58,254 bases of DNA from Methylococcaceae bacterium (lineage in GTDB: Bacteria > Pseudomonadota > Gammaproteobacteria > Methylococcales > Methylomonadaceae). Under the pieces are notes generated by a model that saw nothing but the letters and a program-made list of their open reading frames with translations, was not told the origin of the DNA and ran no database searches. A program made the translations under genes and the position numbers. Where the stretch lies: the NCBI GenBank assembly GCA_030627265.1, contig DAOUSK010000002.1, positions 1 through 58,254 of the forward strand. Reading direction: 5' to 3'. Shown here one piece after another: positions 46,401-56,779 of the stretch. Every line of letters begins with the position of its first letter. Position 1 is the stretch's first letter.

Positions 46401-46608
46401 TGGCTTTTAGCTCAGGTTCATTGGGTATTTTATGTGCAAAAAAATAAGCTAATAATTGATTATCTTCTTGCTTTAACAAAGCAGAAAACTGCTTCTGCTC
46501 ATCTTTATCTGCATCACTGTAAGAGTCATCTAAATAAGCACACAAAAGAGCATCCAGCTCTTTTGCTCCACGCCGACATTGCCAGCGTAACTGCTTTAAT
46601 TGCGACAC
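46366..46608 (-). CDS. sdhE: FAD assembly factor SdhE
   Basis: Small helical protein of 80 residues that helps attach FAD to SdhA. The conserved motif is RRGAKELDALL (RGxxE), followed by FSALLKQEDNQLLAYF. It starts at a GTG that overlaps the sdhB stop by one base, which fits co-translation with the enzyme it matures. Confidence 0.92.
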   Translation of the reverse strand: MSQLKQLRWQCRRGAKELDALLCAYLDDSYSDADKDEQKQFSALLKQEDNQLLAYFFAHKIPNEPELKAIVEKIRVSVIR

Positions 46609-47393
46609 TAGCCTTCTTCTCTCACGAGTAACATTTTTTTAATTTCTCCAATCGCTTTTGCTGGATTTAAGCCTTTGGGGCAAGTATCCGTGCAATTCAT
46701 TATCGTATGACACCTAAATAGCTTAAAAGGATCTTCTAACTCATCTAAGCGCTCCCCCGTATGCTCATCTCGGCTATCATTAAGCCAGCGGTATGCCTGC
46801 AATAAAACAGCAGGCCCTAAATAGCGTTCACTATTCCACCAATAACTAGGACAACTTGTCGAGCAACAAGCACATAATACACACTCATAAAGCCCATCTA
46901 ATTGCTTACGCTCCTCAGGGCTTTGCAAACGCTCTGTATCAGAAGGCGCTGGGGATTGCGTTTCTATCCACGGCTGAATAGAGGCATATTGTGCATAAAA
47001 ATGCGTCATATCTGCCACTAAGTCTTTAATGACATCCATATGCGGTAGCGGAAAAATTTTAATGGCTCCCTTATACTCATCAATTGCATTAATACAAGCT
47101 AAGGTATTTTTGCCATTAACATTCATTGCGCATGAACCGCACACGCCTTCTCGACACGAGCGCCTGAAGGTTAAGCTACTATCAATTTCATCTTTAATTT
47201 TGACGATTAAATCTAAAACCATCGGCCCACATTGATCTAAATCAATTTGGTAAGTATCTATTCGCGGATTTTCACCTGAATCAGGATTCCAGCGATAGAC
47301 TTCTACCTGCTTAAGTCGAGTCGCACCTTTTTCAGCAGGGAAATTCTTTCCTTTTTGAACCACTGAGTTTTTAGGTAGTGTAAATTCAACCAT
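46608..47393 (-). CDS. sdhB: Succinate dehydrogenase iron-sulfur subunit
   Basis: Electron-transfer subunit of complex II, 261 residues, with 2Fe-2S ([15 protein letters not shown] plus a later Cys), 4Fe-4S ([12 protein letters not shown]) and 3Fe-4S ([17 protein letters not shown]) motifs. Longer than the E. coli protein (238) by an N-terminal extension. One-base overlaps with sdhA upstream and sdhE downstream. Confidence 0.97.
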   Translation of the reverse strand: MVEFTLPKNSVVQKGKNFPAEKGATRLKQVEVYRWNPDSGENPRIDTYQIDLDQCGPMVLDLIVKIKDEIDSSLTFRRSCREGVCGSCAMNVNGKNTLACINAIDEYKGAIKIFPLPHMDVIKDLVADMTHFYAQYASIQPWIETQSPAPSDTERLQSPEERKQLDGLYECVLCACCSTSCPSYWWNSERYLGPAVLLQAYRWLNDSRDEHTGERLDELEDPFKLFRCHTIMNCTDTCPKGLNPAKAIGEIKKMLLVREEG

Positions 47394-49177
47394 TAATAAA
47401 CCCTCTTCTTAGGTGGGATAACCTCAACATCATCCGTTAACGTGTACATATGCACAGGACGGTAATCGATTTTGACTTTATTATCTTCTATCCATAATAA
47501 AGAGTGCTTTAACCATTGCTGATCATCTCTATCAGGATAATCATCTCGCGCATGCCCCCCTCTACTTTCTTTTCTATTAGCTGCCGCGTTAATCGTCACT
47601 AAAGATAAATCTAAAAGGTTATTTAGCTCTAATGCTTCCACTAAATCAGTATTCCAAATTAGGGAATCATCCTCTAATTTTAATTGCGCAAATGAAGTGC
47701 GAATCTCTGCAATGGCACTCGCTCCTTTTTGTAAAACATCTTCCGTTCTAAATACAGCCGCATGCTGTTGCATGGTTTTCTGCATATCAGTACGTATTTC
47801 AGATGTTTTTAGATTACCTTTTGCATTGCGGATAGTTTCAAAACGCTGCAAGGCTTTATCTAATGCATTATCTGCTAGTGGTTTATGTGCTGTTCTTGGT
47901 GTGATTAATTCAGCGCAACGTATGGCAGCGGCTCGCCCAAAAACAATAATATCTAATAAAGAATTTGACCCTAAGCGATTTGCACCATGCACTGAAACAC
48001 AAGCCGCTTCACCAATCGCCATCAAGCCTTTAACCACACTATCTGGATTACCATCTTTCAACGTGACCACTTCAGCCTTATAGTTAGTTGGAATTCCGCC
48101 CATATTGTAGTGCACGGTAGGAATGACAGGAACAGGCTCTTTTGTGACATCTACCCCAGCAAAGACACGTGCCGTTTCAGAAATACCTGGTAAACGCTCA
48201 TGAATAACCTCAGGATCTAAATGTTCCACATGCAAATAAGCATGATCCGCATGTTCTCCAACACCTCTTCCTGCGTTAACTTCCATGGTAATCGCTCGAC
48301 TAACCACATCACGCGAAGCTAAATCTTTGGCATGCGGCGCATAGGTTTCCATAAATCGTTCGCCTTTAGAGTTGGTTAAGTAACCACCCTCACCTCGTGC
48401 GCCTTCCGTAATCAAGCAACCCGCACCATAAATACCCGTTGGGTGAAATTGAATAAACTCCATATCTTGCAAAGGTAAGCCAGCACGTAATACCATCGCA
48501 CTACCATCCCCAGTCACCGTATGCGCAGAAGTACAAGATTGATAACAGCGTCCATACCCACCTGTCGCCAATATAGTGCTATGCCCTTTAAAAACATGTA
48601 AGGAGCCATCGTCCAAACACCAAGCTAAAACACCTCGGCATTCGTCATCTTCCATAATTAAATCTAAGACAACATATTCAACAAAAAACTCTGCTTTATG
48701 TTTAAGCGATTGCTGATAAAGCGTATGTAAAATAGCATGCCCTGTTACATCTGCTGCTGCACAAGTCCTTTGTGCAGTGCCTTCACCAAAATGAGTTGTC
48801 ATGCCACCAAAAGCACGCTGATAAATTTTGCCATCTTCATTTCGTGAAAAAGGAACACCATAATGCTCTAACTCTAAAACAGCGGGGGCGGCTTCGCGAC
48901 ACATATATTCAATTGCATCTTGATCGCCTAACCAGTCCGACCCTTTAACAGTATCGTACATATGCCAGCGCCAATCATCTTCACCATTATTCCCAAGAGC
49001 AGCACTAATCCCGCCCTGAGCAGCAACGGTATGACTACGCGTAGGAAACACCTTAGTTATGCAAGCGGTCTTCAGGCCTTTTTCAGCCATGCCTAAAGTT
49101 GCACGCAAGCCAGCACCACCCGCACCAACAACAACGACATCGTATTCATGCTCAATAATTTTATATTTGTCTTTCAT
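47393..49177 (-). CDS. sdhA: Succinate dehydrogenase flavoprotein subunit
   Basis: Catalytic subunit of complex II that oxidises succinate to fumarate; FAD is bound to His in [16 protein letters not shown]. The 594 residues also show [40 protein letters not shown] (a 20-residue stretch of the active region), RGEGGYLTN and [13 protein letters not shown]. Length is normal. Three bases separate it from sdhD. Confidence 0.98.
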   Translation of the reverse strand: MKDKYKIIEHEYDVVVVGAGGAGLRATLGMAEKGLKTACITKVFPTRSHTVAAQGGISAALGNNGEDDWRWHMYDTVKGSDWLGDQDAIEYMCREAAPAVLELEHYGVPFSRNEDGKIYQRAFGGMTTHFGEGTAQRTCAAADVTGHAILHTLYQQSLKHKAEFFVEYVVLDLIMEDDECRGVLAWCLDDGSLHVFKGHSTILATGGYGRCYQSCTSAHTVTGDGSAMVLRAGLPLQDMEFIQFHPTGIYGAGCLITEGARGEGGYLTNSKGERFMETYAPHAKDLASRDVVSRAITMEVNAGRGVGEHADHAYLHVEHLDPEVIHERLPGISETARVFAGVDVTKEPVPVIPTVHYNMGGIPTNYKAEVVTLKDGNPDSVVKGLMAIGEAACVSVHGANRLGSNSLLDIIVFGRAAAIRCAELITPRTAHKPLADNALDKALQRFETIRNAKGNLKTSEIRTDMQKTMQQHAAVFRTEDVLQKGASAIAEIRTSFAQLKLEDDSLIWNTDLVEALELNNLLDLSLVTINAAANRKESRGGHARDDYPDRDDQQWLKHSLLWIEDNKVKIDYRPVHMYTLTDDVEVIPPKKRVY

Positions 49178-49180
49178 TTT

Positions 49181-49564
49181 TCACCCTGCTGAAACTGCAA
49201 TACGAATCGCCAAAACTAACGCTGTGATAGCCCCACCTAAAAAAGCTAATTTAACCATCCATACTATGGTAATTTTTAACCATGTCGGACTTAAATAATC
49301 TTCAATGACAACTTGTAACCCTATTGCCGCATGATAAAAGCTAACAAACGCCCAAGATAAAAGTAAGCCTAAATTAAAAGGGCTACTTAACCACTGTTTC
49401 ATCTCTGGATAAGAAGCATGGAATAGTTGCTGTATAAATAAAATCACCCAAAAAGAAAGTGGAATTAAAGCAACGGCTGTTACTCGTTGCATCCACCAAT
49501 GGTGTGTCCCTGTTTTTGCTGAACCTAGCCCATGTGCTTTTGCTAATGGTGTTTGATATTTCAT
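49181..49564 (-). CDS. sdhD: Succinate dehydrogenase membrane anchor
   Basis: Hydrophobic anchor subunit of 127 residues, three membrane segments. HHWWMQRVTAVALIPLSF starts the first segment, and SFYHAAIGLQVVIEDYL contains a likely heme/quinone region. Overlaps sdhC by four bases (ATGA). Confidence 0.93.
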   Translation of the reverse strand: MKYQTPLAKAHGLGSAKTGTHHWWMQRVTAVALIPLSFWVILFIQQLFHASYPEMKQWLSSPFNLGLLLSWAFVSFYHAAIGLQVVIEDYLSPTWLKITIVWMVKLAFLGGAITALVLAIRIAVSAG

Positions 49565-49953
49565 GCCGCCCCTCCTAATTGCAAAAATAAGAAGCTAAGC
49601 CCTGTTAAAGCAATAGAGCCAAAAAGCTCTAGTATCAGGTAGTAGTTCATCAAAATTTTGTCGTAACCTTCCCCCATATCCCAAAACAAATGGCGAATAC
49701 CGTGACAAAGATGAAAAAATAAAGCATAAATTATTAGCCAAATAATCACGCTAATAAAAGGTTGTTGAATAAAGCTTTGCATAGCCTTAAAGCTGCTACT
49801 GCCTGCTTCAATTTGCGCCAAACAAATCACAAATAAAACCAAACCAGCCGCTAAAAGTACGCCCGTCATTCTATGTAAAATAGAAACAATTGCCGTTAAT
49901 GGAAGTCGGTAGACTTGTAAATGAGGAGAAAGTGGCCGAGTTCTTTGCGTCAT
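49561..49953 (-). CDS. sdhC: Succinate dehydrogenase cytochrome b556 subunit
   Basis: Heme-bearing anchor of complex II, 130 residues, three membrane segments. RPLSPHLQVYRLPLTAIVSI and SILHRMTGVLL are family marks, and HLCHGIRHLFWD carries the heme His. First gene of sdhCDAB-sdhE-ygfX; lptG ends 93 bases upstream on the same strand. Confidence 0.95.
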   Translation of the reverse strand: MTQRTRPLSPHLQVYRLPLTAIVSILHRMTGVLLAAGLVLFVICLAQIEAGSSSFKAMQSFIQQPFISVIIWLIIYALFFHLCHGIRHLFWDMGEGYDKILMNYYLILELFGSIALTGLSFLFLQLGGAA

Positions 49954-50045
49954 ATCTTATCCAGTTAGCGTGAAGAACTTTTAATAATACCGTTTAGCAG
50001 GGGTTTAAGCTACTAGATTATTGAAAGCGAAAAACCAAGATTTAG

Positions 50046-51113
50046 CTAGCGAAGCCGGCTAATCGCATATAAAGCAGCCGATAAAACTAAGAGACTAGGA
50101 AAAGTAGCCACTAATAAGGGGTTTAAGCCATAAACAATGCCCATTTGCCCTACGGAATTATCGATAATATTAAAACTCATCCCAATTAAAACACCCATGA
50201 CCATTCTAGGCCCCATAGCAGTGCCACGACCTACGCCAACAACAAAAGGAGCGGCGACCAGTAACATCACTAAAGTAACAAAAGGATTAACTACACGAGC
50301 CCAAAAAGCTAATTCATACTTAGCAAAATCTTGTTTATTGTCCTTTAAAAAATTTATATATTTCGATAACTCAATTAAAGCTAAATTTTCTGGATCCATG
50401 ACAACAACATCTAAAACGTCATTATCAATACTAGATTTCCATTGCTTTTCTGCTAAATGTTGAACCTTTACCCCTTGCTTAGAAAGCAGTGATACCTGTA
50501 CATCTTTAAGTAGCCACTCGCCCTTTTTTACCATCTTCCCTTGTTTTGCATAAGTGACGGATTCTAAATTGCGTTCACTATCAATTGTATAAACATAGAT
50601 ATTGCCTACTTGCCCTTGTAAATAACTATCTTTAACATTAATAAACTGCCTACCATCACGTAGCCACATGCCATTGGCCATTCTAGCAATAGGACGGTTC
50701 GTTTTTGCCACACTCTTTAAAACCTTTGCTTTTCTCTCAGCTTCAGGACCAATAAATTCACCAACAACAAACGAAATGGCTGTCAAAATGGCTCCCGCCA
50801 TGAGTACAGAGCGAATAATGCCCATTAGAGAAATACCTGAAGCCCGCATAGCAACCAATTCACGATGATTAGCCATATTACCTAAAACAAATAGACTACC
50901 TAACAATGCTGCAGAGGGCATTAACTCATAAACATAATGAGGTATCATTAAGCCTAGGTACATAAATATATGCTGTAAATCATAACTCCCCACCCCTCTT
51001 GACCTTAGCTCATCATTCAAGGTAAATAAGTTAAATAAGGTATATAGCATCAATAGCGCAATAAATGTTCCTTTTAATATCTCTTTTATAATGTAGCGGT
51101 CTAAGGCTTTCAT
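50046..51113 (-). CDS. lptG: LPS export permease LptG
   Basis: Inner-membrane permease of the LptB2FG ABC transporter that extracts LPS, 355 residues. Six membrane segments flank a periplasmic jellyroll domain (about 125-265). It begins KALDRYIIKEILKGTF and has SRGVGSYDLQHIFMYL and a C-terminal DNSVGQMGIVYGLNPL. Overlaps lptF by four bases. Confidence 0.95.
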   Translation of the reverse strand: MKALDRYIIKEILKGTFIALLMLYTLFNLFTLNDELRSRGVGSYDLQHIFMYLGLMIPHYVYELMPSAALLGSLFVLGNMANHRELVAMRASGISLMGIIRSVLMAGAILTAISFVVGEFIGPEAERKAKVLKSVAKTNRPIARMANGMWLRDGRQFINVKDSYLQGQVGNIYVYTIDSERNLESVTYAKQGKMVKKGEWLLKDVQVSLLSKQGVKVQHLAEKQWKSSIDNDVLDVVVMDPENLALIELSKYINFLKDNKQDFAKYELAFWARVVNPFVTLVMLLVAAPFVVGVGRGTAMGPRMVMGVLIGMSFNIIDNSVGQMGIVYGLNPLLVATFPSLLVLSAALYAISRLR

Positions 51114-52198
51114 CTACTTTTCCTTGTTAAACCCATAACAACCCAAGATATGCCATATAAACGAACTATCAAAAAAATAACCACCAAAAAAGCAAGCAAG
51201 TAAATACCACTAAAACCCAGCCACACTGGAATTTCCTTGTTTACCATCCAGCTTAAACTGACTTGTTGAAAATTAGAAAAGCTAAAATAAATCAAAAAAG
51301 CCGTTAATAAATTTCCATAAACACCACCACGAGGGCTTATCTGCGCCAAAGGAACCGCCATTAAGGTTAATAAAAACATCCCCATTGGCACAAATAAACG
51401 GCGAAATAATTCACTTATTTCTTCTAATTTAGCAGATTGAAATAATTTCTCTGAGCTAGCGCCATGAATACTAACTCTTTTTTCACCCGATGCATCATCA
51501 ATACGCATTGCGTATTCTGAGAAAGTTTCAAAGGCATAATCTAATTCCCCAGGCACGCCTTGAGTTCTTTTACCATTCAAAAAAACAATAAATAAGCCTT
51601 CTTCAATCTCACGCAACTCTGCCGACTCCGAGGTTATAATTCCAATTTGCTTACCTCGCTTATCTTGCACAAAAACATCCTGCATTTTGTTATCGGCTGA
51701 GATTTTTTCCGTATAAAATATTAAATTACCTTTACCGTATTCACTAAATCGCCCTTCTGAGATACCTCTAATTCCAGCCGTTTGTTTTTCATGATGAATA
51801 ATTTCAATGGTCTCCCTTTTTGCCCAAGGAGAAACAAATAAAGCCATCCAAACAGATAATAAAATAACCGGAATAATCGCTTTAAAAACTGAGTTGTATA
51901 TTCTAAAGACACCCACGCCAGCAGAAGCTAATGCCGCCATTTCTTGATCTCTATACATTCGACCTATGACCATCAACACCGCAACAAAAGCTGATGGCAC
52001 CATAAACTCAGAACTAAATAATAAAATTTTTAGCCCCAACAACTCAGCAACAACATCATTCGAAATGATGCCATTTGCTGCCATTTTTAATGTCTTCAAG
52101 AAATTACGACTAACAATAATCACTACTAAAATAAGCAAAACTGAAAAAAAAGTTCTCAGTAAATCCTTAATAATCAAACGATCAAGCACACTCAACAT
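51110..52198 (-). CDS. lptF: LPS export permease LptF
   Basis: Partner permease of LptG, 362 residues, same topology. It begins SVLDRLIIKDLLRTFFSVL and has a GISEGRFSEYGKGNLIFY turn in the jellyroll and MAVPLAQISPRGGVYGNLL in the last membrane part. In many gammaproteobacteria pepA lies divergently upstream; here the upstream region is decayed sequence. Confidence 0.94.
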   Translation of the reverse strand: MLSVLDRLIIKDLLRTFFSVLLILVVIIVSRNFLKTLKMAANGIISNDVVAELLGLKILLFSSEFMVPSAFVAVLMVIGRMYRDQEMAALASAGVGVFRIYNSVFKAIIPVILLSVWMALFVSPWAKRETIEIIHHEKQTAGIRGISEGRFSEYGKGNLIFYTEKISADNKMQDVFVQDKRGKQIGIITSESAELREIEEGLFIVFLNGKRTQGVPGELDYAFETFSEYAMRIDDASGEKRVSIHGASSEKLFQSAKLEEISELFRRLFVPMGMFLLTLMAVPLAQISPRGGVYGNLLTAFLIYFSFSNFQQVSLSWMVNKEIPVWLGFSGIYLLAFLVVIFLIVRLYGISWVVMGLTRKSR

Positions 52199-52501
52199 AA
52201 CAACATCTAATTTTAATTATTTATATGGAAAAGCTTATTATATTCGTCTACACAGCTTAAATAATAATACTTTCTTTATGACATAAAAAAGCCACCTTGA
52301 TATTATCTCAGTGGCCCAACTATTTTTTATGAAAACACGGAGATAGAGAACCGTCAAATTAACTTTTACCTATCACCAATAAGGTAAACAACGGTTAAAA
52401 ATGCAATCAAACCTTACCTTGAAAAGCTATTACCGACTTAAAGCACTCTGTCACTATAGGGTCAATATCATTTTAGTTAAGTATGAGCTAATACATGAAT
52501 A
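52199..52501. other. Gap upstream of lptF, no gene seen
   Basis: AT-rich, with no reading frame of note. It should hold the lptF promoter on the minus strand. A weak hairpin GCCAC/GTGGC at 52291-52316 between A and T runs could be a terminator but is short. Confidence 0.5.
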
Positions 52502-53027
52502 TTAGACTGCTTTAGTCAGTTCAATCCAGAAGGTTGATCCTTCACCTCAATACTGTCAAAGCCAATTGTGCCACCCATTTTTTCAACCAACTCCTTGGTG
52601 ATGACAAGACCTATACCCGTACCTTCAATTGACGATGCAGTATTCCCTAATCTATCGAATGCAACAAAAACGTTTTTTTGCATCTCTTCTGAAATACCGA
52701 TTCCGGTATCAATTAGTTAAGTTTTACGGTATTACGCTCTGTCTCATACCAATCAACCGTGACACTACCACTGCGCTTATTATATTTAATGGCATTACTC
52801 GCCAAATTAAGAATAATTTGTTTCAGTAACAGGCTATCTGCTCTCACAATAACTTCAGGGTAAGCTACTCGTTTAAACTGAACACCCATCTTATCTGCTT
52901 GAGTTTGGAGAAAAAGCAAACTTTTCGTCACCATCTCTGTAAGTGATATATATTCAAATGATACGACTACGTTACCCGATTCTATTTTAGCTAAATCCAG
53001 TACTTGATTAATCAAATCTAGGAGGTG
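52502..53027 (-). pseudogene. Histidine kinase remnant with frameshifts
   Basis: Read on the minus strand the remains of a hybrid or simple sensor kinase are clear. HLLDLINQVLDLAKIESGN is the end of the HisKA domain; IILNLASNAIKYNKRSG is the N-box of the HATPase domain. After a break near 52713 another frame gives DTGIGISEEMQKNVFVAFDR and GTGIGLVITKELVEKMGG (G1 and G2 boxes), and after a second break near 52548 a third frame gives the end STFWIELTKAV and a stop. At least two frameshifts and the missing 5' part (a stop directly before the HLL segment) make it a pseudogene. Confidence 0.85.
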
Positions 53028-53329
53028 TCATCAACTAAGCCAGACAAGCCAGTGTCTGTTGTATAGCTAATAAGAATGTAATCAGGTAATCGACGTATAA
53101 GTAAAAAACATCAGGTGTTTTCATATCCTAGTATTTTAATAGAAATTAAAGTGGGGTGCGTAACATCAATTAGATTAGAAAAAATCACTGAAAAGCCATA
53201 ATTACAAGCTTGTCACCTTATTGCTACTGTGTCTAGATATGCTTTATGGCAAGGTAAGGCAGTGATTTCATTAAAAAATATCTATACGTTTCAAATATCA
53301 CCTGATATAATGTCGTTCTACAAAATATT
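53028..53329. other. Decayed sequence between two remnants, no gene seen
   Basis: About 300 bases with stops in all frames. It joins the truncated 5' side of the kinase remnant and the IS1-family remnant. I cannot assign it; it may be older insertion debris. Confidence 0.4.
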
Positions 53330-54014
53330 TAATCAAAAAACATTATCCTTGTTGTGACAGCCCAAGAATAATCAAGTCAGGAAAAAGTAGCACAGGTGCT
53401 CAGCACTATCTTTGTAAAATGAAGAATGTGAAACTTAGACAATTATACTCAACCACCCATACAAAGCCTGTAAGGCAGGAATAACAAAAAAATAGTCAAA
53501 ATGGCTATCAATTCCAGTGGCATCCGAGATACAGCCAAAATCCTCAAAATTAATAAAAACACGGTCATTAATACATTAAAAATAGCATTATCCAAGTCAA
53601 GCCAAACTTGTCTGTGAAGAAGTTAAAATAGACGAGCAGTGGTCGCTTGTAAAAAATAAATCCAATCAGCACCGGGTCTGGCATACAGCTGAACATTCAA
53701 TAAATACCATTATTGCTCATCTTTCTGGGAAACATAAGGCTGTCGCTTTTAAAGACTTAAAAGCCTTGCTTGAACCTTTAAAATCAAACGTTTTTTTACT
53801 GATGACTAGAGCGCCTATAAAAAAACATATTGGCGCTAATAAACATGAAATAGGTAAAAGTAATACACAACAAATTGAACGAAAGAACTTGAGAACATGG
53901 ATTAAACGATTGATACGAAAAACTACTTGCTTTTCAAAACCTGAAAAATCGCATGATATTGCCATAGGCTTGTTGATAAATAAAGTTGAGTTTGGCGTGG
54001 ACATTCATGCATAA
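53330..54014 (+). mobile_element. IS1-family transposase remnant
   Basis: Translations in more than one plus frame resemble IS1 InsA and InsB. Early on, SPRIIKSGKSSTGAQHYLCK recalls the zinc-finger region of InsA. From about 53601 one open frame reads LVCEEVKIDEQWSLVKNKS, then HLSGKHKAVAFKDLKALLEP, and ends with IERKNLRTWIKRLIRKT, SKPEKSHDIAIGLLIN and IHA, like the DDE region and C-terminus of InsB. The two parts are interrupted by stops and a frame change, so the element is dead. I could not find clean terminal inverted repeats. Confidence 0.75.
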
Positions 54015-54307
54015 CTACAAATTCGAGCCACTAGCGATTATTTCAATTCATTACTTTTGTAAATATAAATCAGTCACTTAATCACGAAATTTTTTAACTA
54101 TACTCGCCTAGATAACCTGCCTAAATGTAAACGTAATTTACATGAGACATTTAGGTCTACACGTCTTAAAAAAGAGCGACATTAACAATAATAATGAATA
54201 TATTCATTCGGTCATTTTTCTATAAAAACTCAGCTTGGCATCAATACTGCCTTATGGGTTTGCAGGTAAACCTGCAAATGGCATTTCTATAATGAGGAAC
54301 GAAAATC
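54015..54307. other. Intergenic stretch, no gene seen
   Basis: Past the IS remnant the sequence is AT-rich without a frame worth calling. A short inverted repeat TTTGCAGGT/ACCTGCAAA at 54258-54276 is the only structure I see. Confidence 0.4.
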
Positions 54308-54421
54308 TTGAAAAAAATAGTCTTTGTAAGTCGGCTGGTATTGAGCCCTCAAAATGTAATGGCTTTCGGTTTAAGCAATGTTAATGATGCAGCAACTGAC
54401 ACTCTCGACTATTTTTATTAG
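54308..54421 (+). pseudogene. Short ORF, probable truncated secreted protein
   Basis: A TTG start 11 bases after AGGA opens a 37-codon frame reading KKIVFVSRLVLSPQNVMAFG and then SNVNDAATDTLDYFY. The start looks like a signal peptide ending in AMAF-type cleavage, but the hydrophobic core is broken by Arg and Pro and the frame stops early. I read it as the stub of a lost secreted protein, at low confidence. Confidence 0.3.
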
Positions 54422-54656
54422 CGCACCTAAGAAAAACTCAATATTCATAATGCAATCGATTTTGTAGTAATTTCCTGCAAAACATTGATGTATTTTTATG
54501 TTACGCTATTCATTTTAAAGCCTTAATTCCCTTATTTATCAAAGTGAGACAATGATCACACTATAAAAATCAAAGCGTTACGAATATCACACTTTTAATC
54601 CGTGTAAAAACTAAACTATCAATCAACAAAACAAAAAACTCCTCTGAAGGGCGATC

Positions 54657-56594
54657 ATGAAAACCAACACATTAAATACAATTTATAAATTAATATGCCT
54701 CACCCTATTAGCATCGCCAGCCATTACTTGGGCGTCACCTCCCGAATGGGCTATGACAGGAAAAGCAGCCGAAGTAACAGGGGAACTTGAAGTACTTTAC
54801 TTCGATGATTTCGAAAATCATCGAGGATCAAAAAAATATTTCATTCATGACAAAAACCAGGGAAAACGTTTCGAACTTGAATTTGAGGGAAAGCCACCAA
54901 AAGATGCCACTACAGGATCCTTTGCTAGGGTTCGAGGACAAGCACAAGATGAACAAATCTACCTAGCAACAGATGATCCCAGCAGTTTCGAACCACTTGC
55001 AACTACCCCTGCGGCCGCAATGGTCAGTGGAGATCAGGCTACCATCGTCATGATGACTAACCTCAATGATGCCTCAGTTCCCTGCTCAACACAGGAAATT
55101 AAGGAGACCATCTTCGAAGATCCGAACCAACAGTCAGTAAATGATCTTTACCGTGAAACATCTCTGAATAATATACAAATTACAGGCATAGTCGCAGGGC
55201 CTTTCACGATTAACTATAGCAGTACTGGTAGTTGTGACATCCATGCTTGGGCTCAGGCAGCTGATGACCAGGCTACGGCCAACGGCATAAACCTTACGCA
55301 ATATAAGCATAAAGTTTATATTTTGCCAAAACAGAATAGCTGCGGGTGGTATGGTGCGGCGACTTTAGGTGGTTCACCTAGCAAGGCCTGGATCACACAA
55401 TGCGATATGAAAGATACCATTGCTCACGAATTGGGTCACAATTTTGGTATGGGGCATGCCGGCACGCCCACGGGATCATACAGCGATACTTCTGATATCA
55501 TGGGCTACAGTGGTGGAAATATCTTACGCCAGATTAATGGCCCTCATCAGGAACAGATGGGCTGGCGGGACCCTCAGCAAGTTATTGAGATCACTACCGA
55601 CGGTATCTATGATATAGCACCCTTAGAGTTGAACACAAATATTGCAGCCGCTCCCCAGCTATTAAAAATCCTCAAGCCGGACACAGGCGAATGGTATTAT
55701 TTATCTTACCGCCAGGCTCTAGGCTTTGATCAATCGTTATTCAGCGGTTATCTAAGCGGAGTTAGCATACACCAACATGCGGGCAACGGTTCAACTAGCA
55801 AAACCGTTTGGATCGATACCTTGATCAATGATGAAAACTTTACAGATACTGTTAATGGCGTTGCCATCACCCAAACTAGCCACAATGCTGATACTGTTTC
55901 TATTGAAGTCACATTTGCTAATACTTGCTCCCGTCATGCACCAACAGTCAACTTAACACCACCAAGTCAAACTGACATAGCGGGTAGTACACTATCTTAT
56001 GCCGTAACTATCACCAACAACGACACAGCAAATTGCTCTGACAGCAGCTGGGAATTATCCACTCAGAAACCGGCAGAATGGTCAGATTCATTGACATCTA
56101 GCGACGCAATGACAGCAAATATTATTTCAATCACTCCGGGTAGCTCAGCGTCAGTTAACTGGCAAGTAACCTCAGTAAATACCGCTGGAGATAATAATTA
56201 TGCCTTAGCATTAAATATGCTAAGCACCTATACGGCTATTCATGATGCTTCTCTTGCTGCCAATTATACCGTCACCACACCCAGCGACACCCAACCACCT
56301 TCAGTACCTACAGACCTAAGCGCTACGGTACAACGTAAAAAAATAGTAGTAGGCTGGCAAGCCTCTAGCGATAATATTGCAGTCGTTGGCTATAATATTT
56401 TCCGTAATAATATCCATATAGCGACCAGTCCATCCACTAGCTACAATGACTCTAATTTGACCAGTGGAGAAACCTATATTTACCATGCTGTCGCCTTTGA
56501 CGCCGTCAACAATCTATCCTTGCCCAGCAACACCAACAGTGTCACTTTTGGCAACGGCGGTGGCGGCAATAAAGGCGGTGGTAAAAAGCGGTAA
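54657..56594 (+). CDS. Secreted M11-type metalloprotease with FN3 domain
   Basis: Exported zinc protease of 645 residues. A signal peptide (about 1-26, ending ITWA) is followed by a small N-terminal domain (30-115), a metalloprotease domain (about 125-420) with HELGHNFGMGHA at 257-268 and a Met-turn in SDIMGYS, a beta-rich domain (425-540), a fibronectin type III domain (about 547-632, SVPTDLSATVQRKKIVVGW), and a Gly/Lys tail (GNGGGGNKGGGKKR). The zinc motif fits the gametolysin (M11) family. Start at 54657 follows GAAGGG. It lies convergent to a large type I secreted protein. Targets may be cell-surface or matrix proteins. Confidence 0.85.
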   Translation: MKTNTLNTIYKLICLTLLASPAITWASPPEWAMTGKAAEVTGELEVLYFDDFENHRGSKKYFIHDKNQGKRFELEFEGKPPKDATTGSFARVRGQAQDEQIYLATDDPSSFEPLATTPAAAMVSGDQATIVMMTNLNDASVPCSTQEIKETIFEDPNQQSVNDLYRETSLNNIQITGIVAGPFTINYSSTGSCDIHAWAQAADDQATANGINLTQYKHKVYILPKQNSCGWYGAATLGGSPSKAWITQCDMKDTIAHELGHNFGMGHAGTPTGSYSDTSDIMGYSGGNILRQINGPHQEQMGWRDPQQVIEITTDGIYDIAPLELNTNIAAAPQLLKILKPDTGEWYYLSYRQALGFDQSLFSGYLSGVSIHQHAGNGSTSKTVWIDTLINDENFTDTVNGVAITQTSHNADTVSIEVTFANTCSRHAPTVNLTPPSQTDIAGSTLSYAVTITNNDTANCSDSSWELSTQKPAEWSDSLTSSDAMTANIISITPGSSASVNWQVTSVNTAGDNNYALALNMLSTYTAIHDASLAANYTVTTPSDTQPPSVPTDLSATVQRKKIVVGWQASSDNIAVVGYNIFRNNIHIATSPSTSYNDSNLTSGETYIYHAVAFDAVNNLSLPSNTNSVTFGNGGGGNKGGGKKR

Positions 56595-56690
56595 AGCCAA
56601 AATACTTATAAACAAACTACTTAGCCAGATAAGATTACTTACTACCTTGTAACAAGGTTATAAACTGCGAAGTTTTTTATCAATACCTCT

Positions 56691-56719
56691 CCCGCCAACT
56701 AGAGTAGTTGGCGGGATTT
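56691..56719. terminator. Terminator between convergent genes
   Basis: CCCGCCAACT and AGTTGGCGGG form a perfect 10-bp stem with a five-base loop, followed by ATTTTAG. It serves the protease gene and perhaps the convergent adhesin gene. Confidence 0.8.
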
Positions 56720-56779
56720 TAGATCAACCCCCTAACAAGGGCAGAATATGCTTAGCACAGCTCCATCAAGATAATCAAG

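Noticed and set aside
52629-52829. Plus-strand open frame in the decayed island
   Set aside because: It is the antisense of the histidine kinase remnant.
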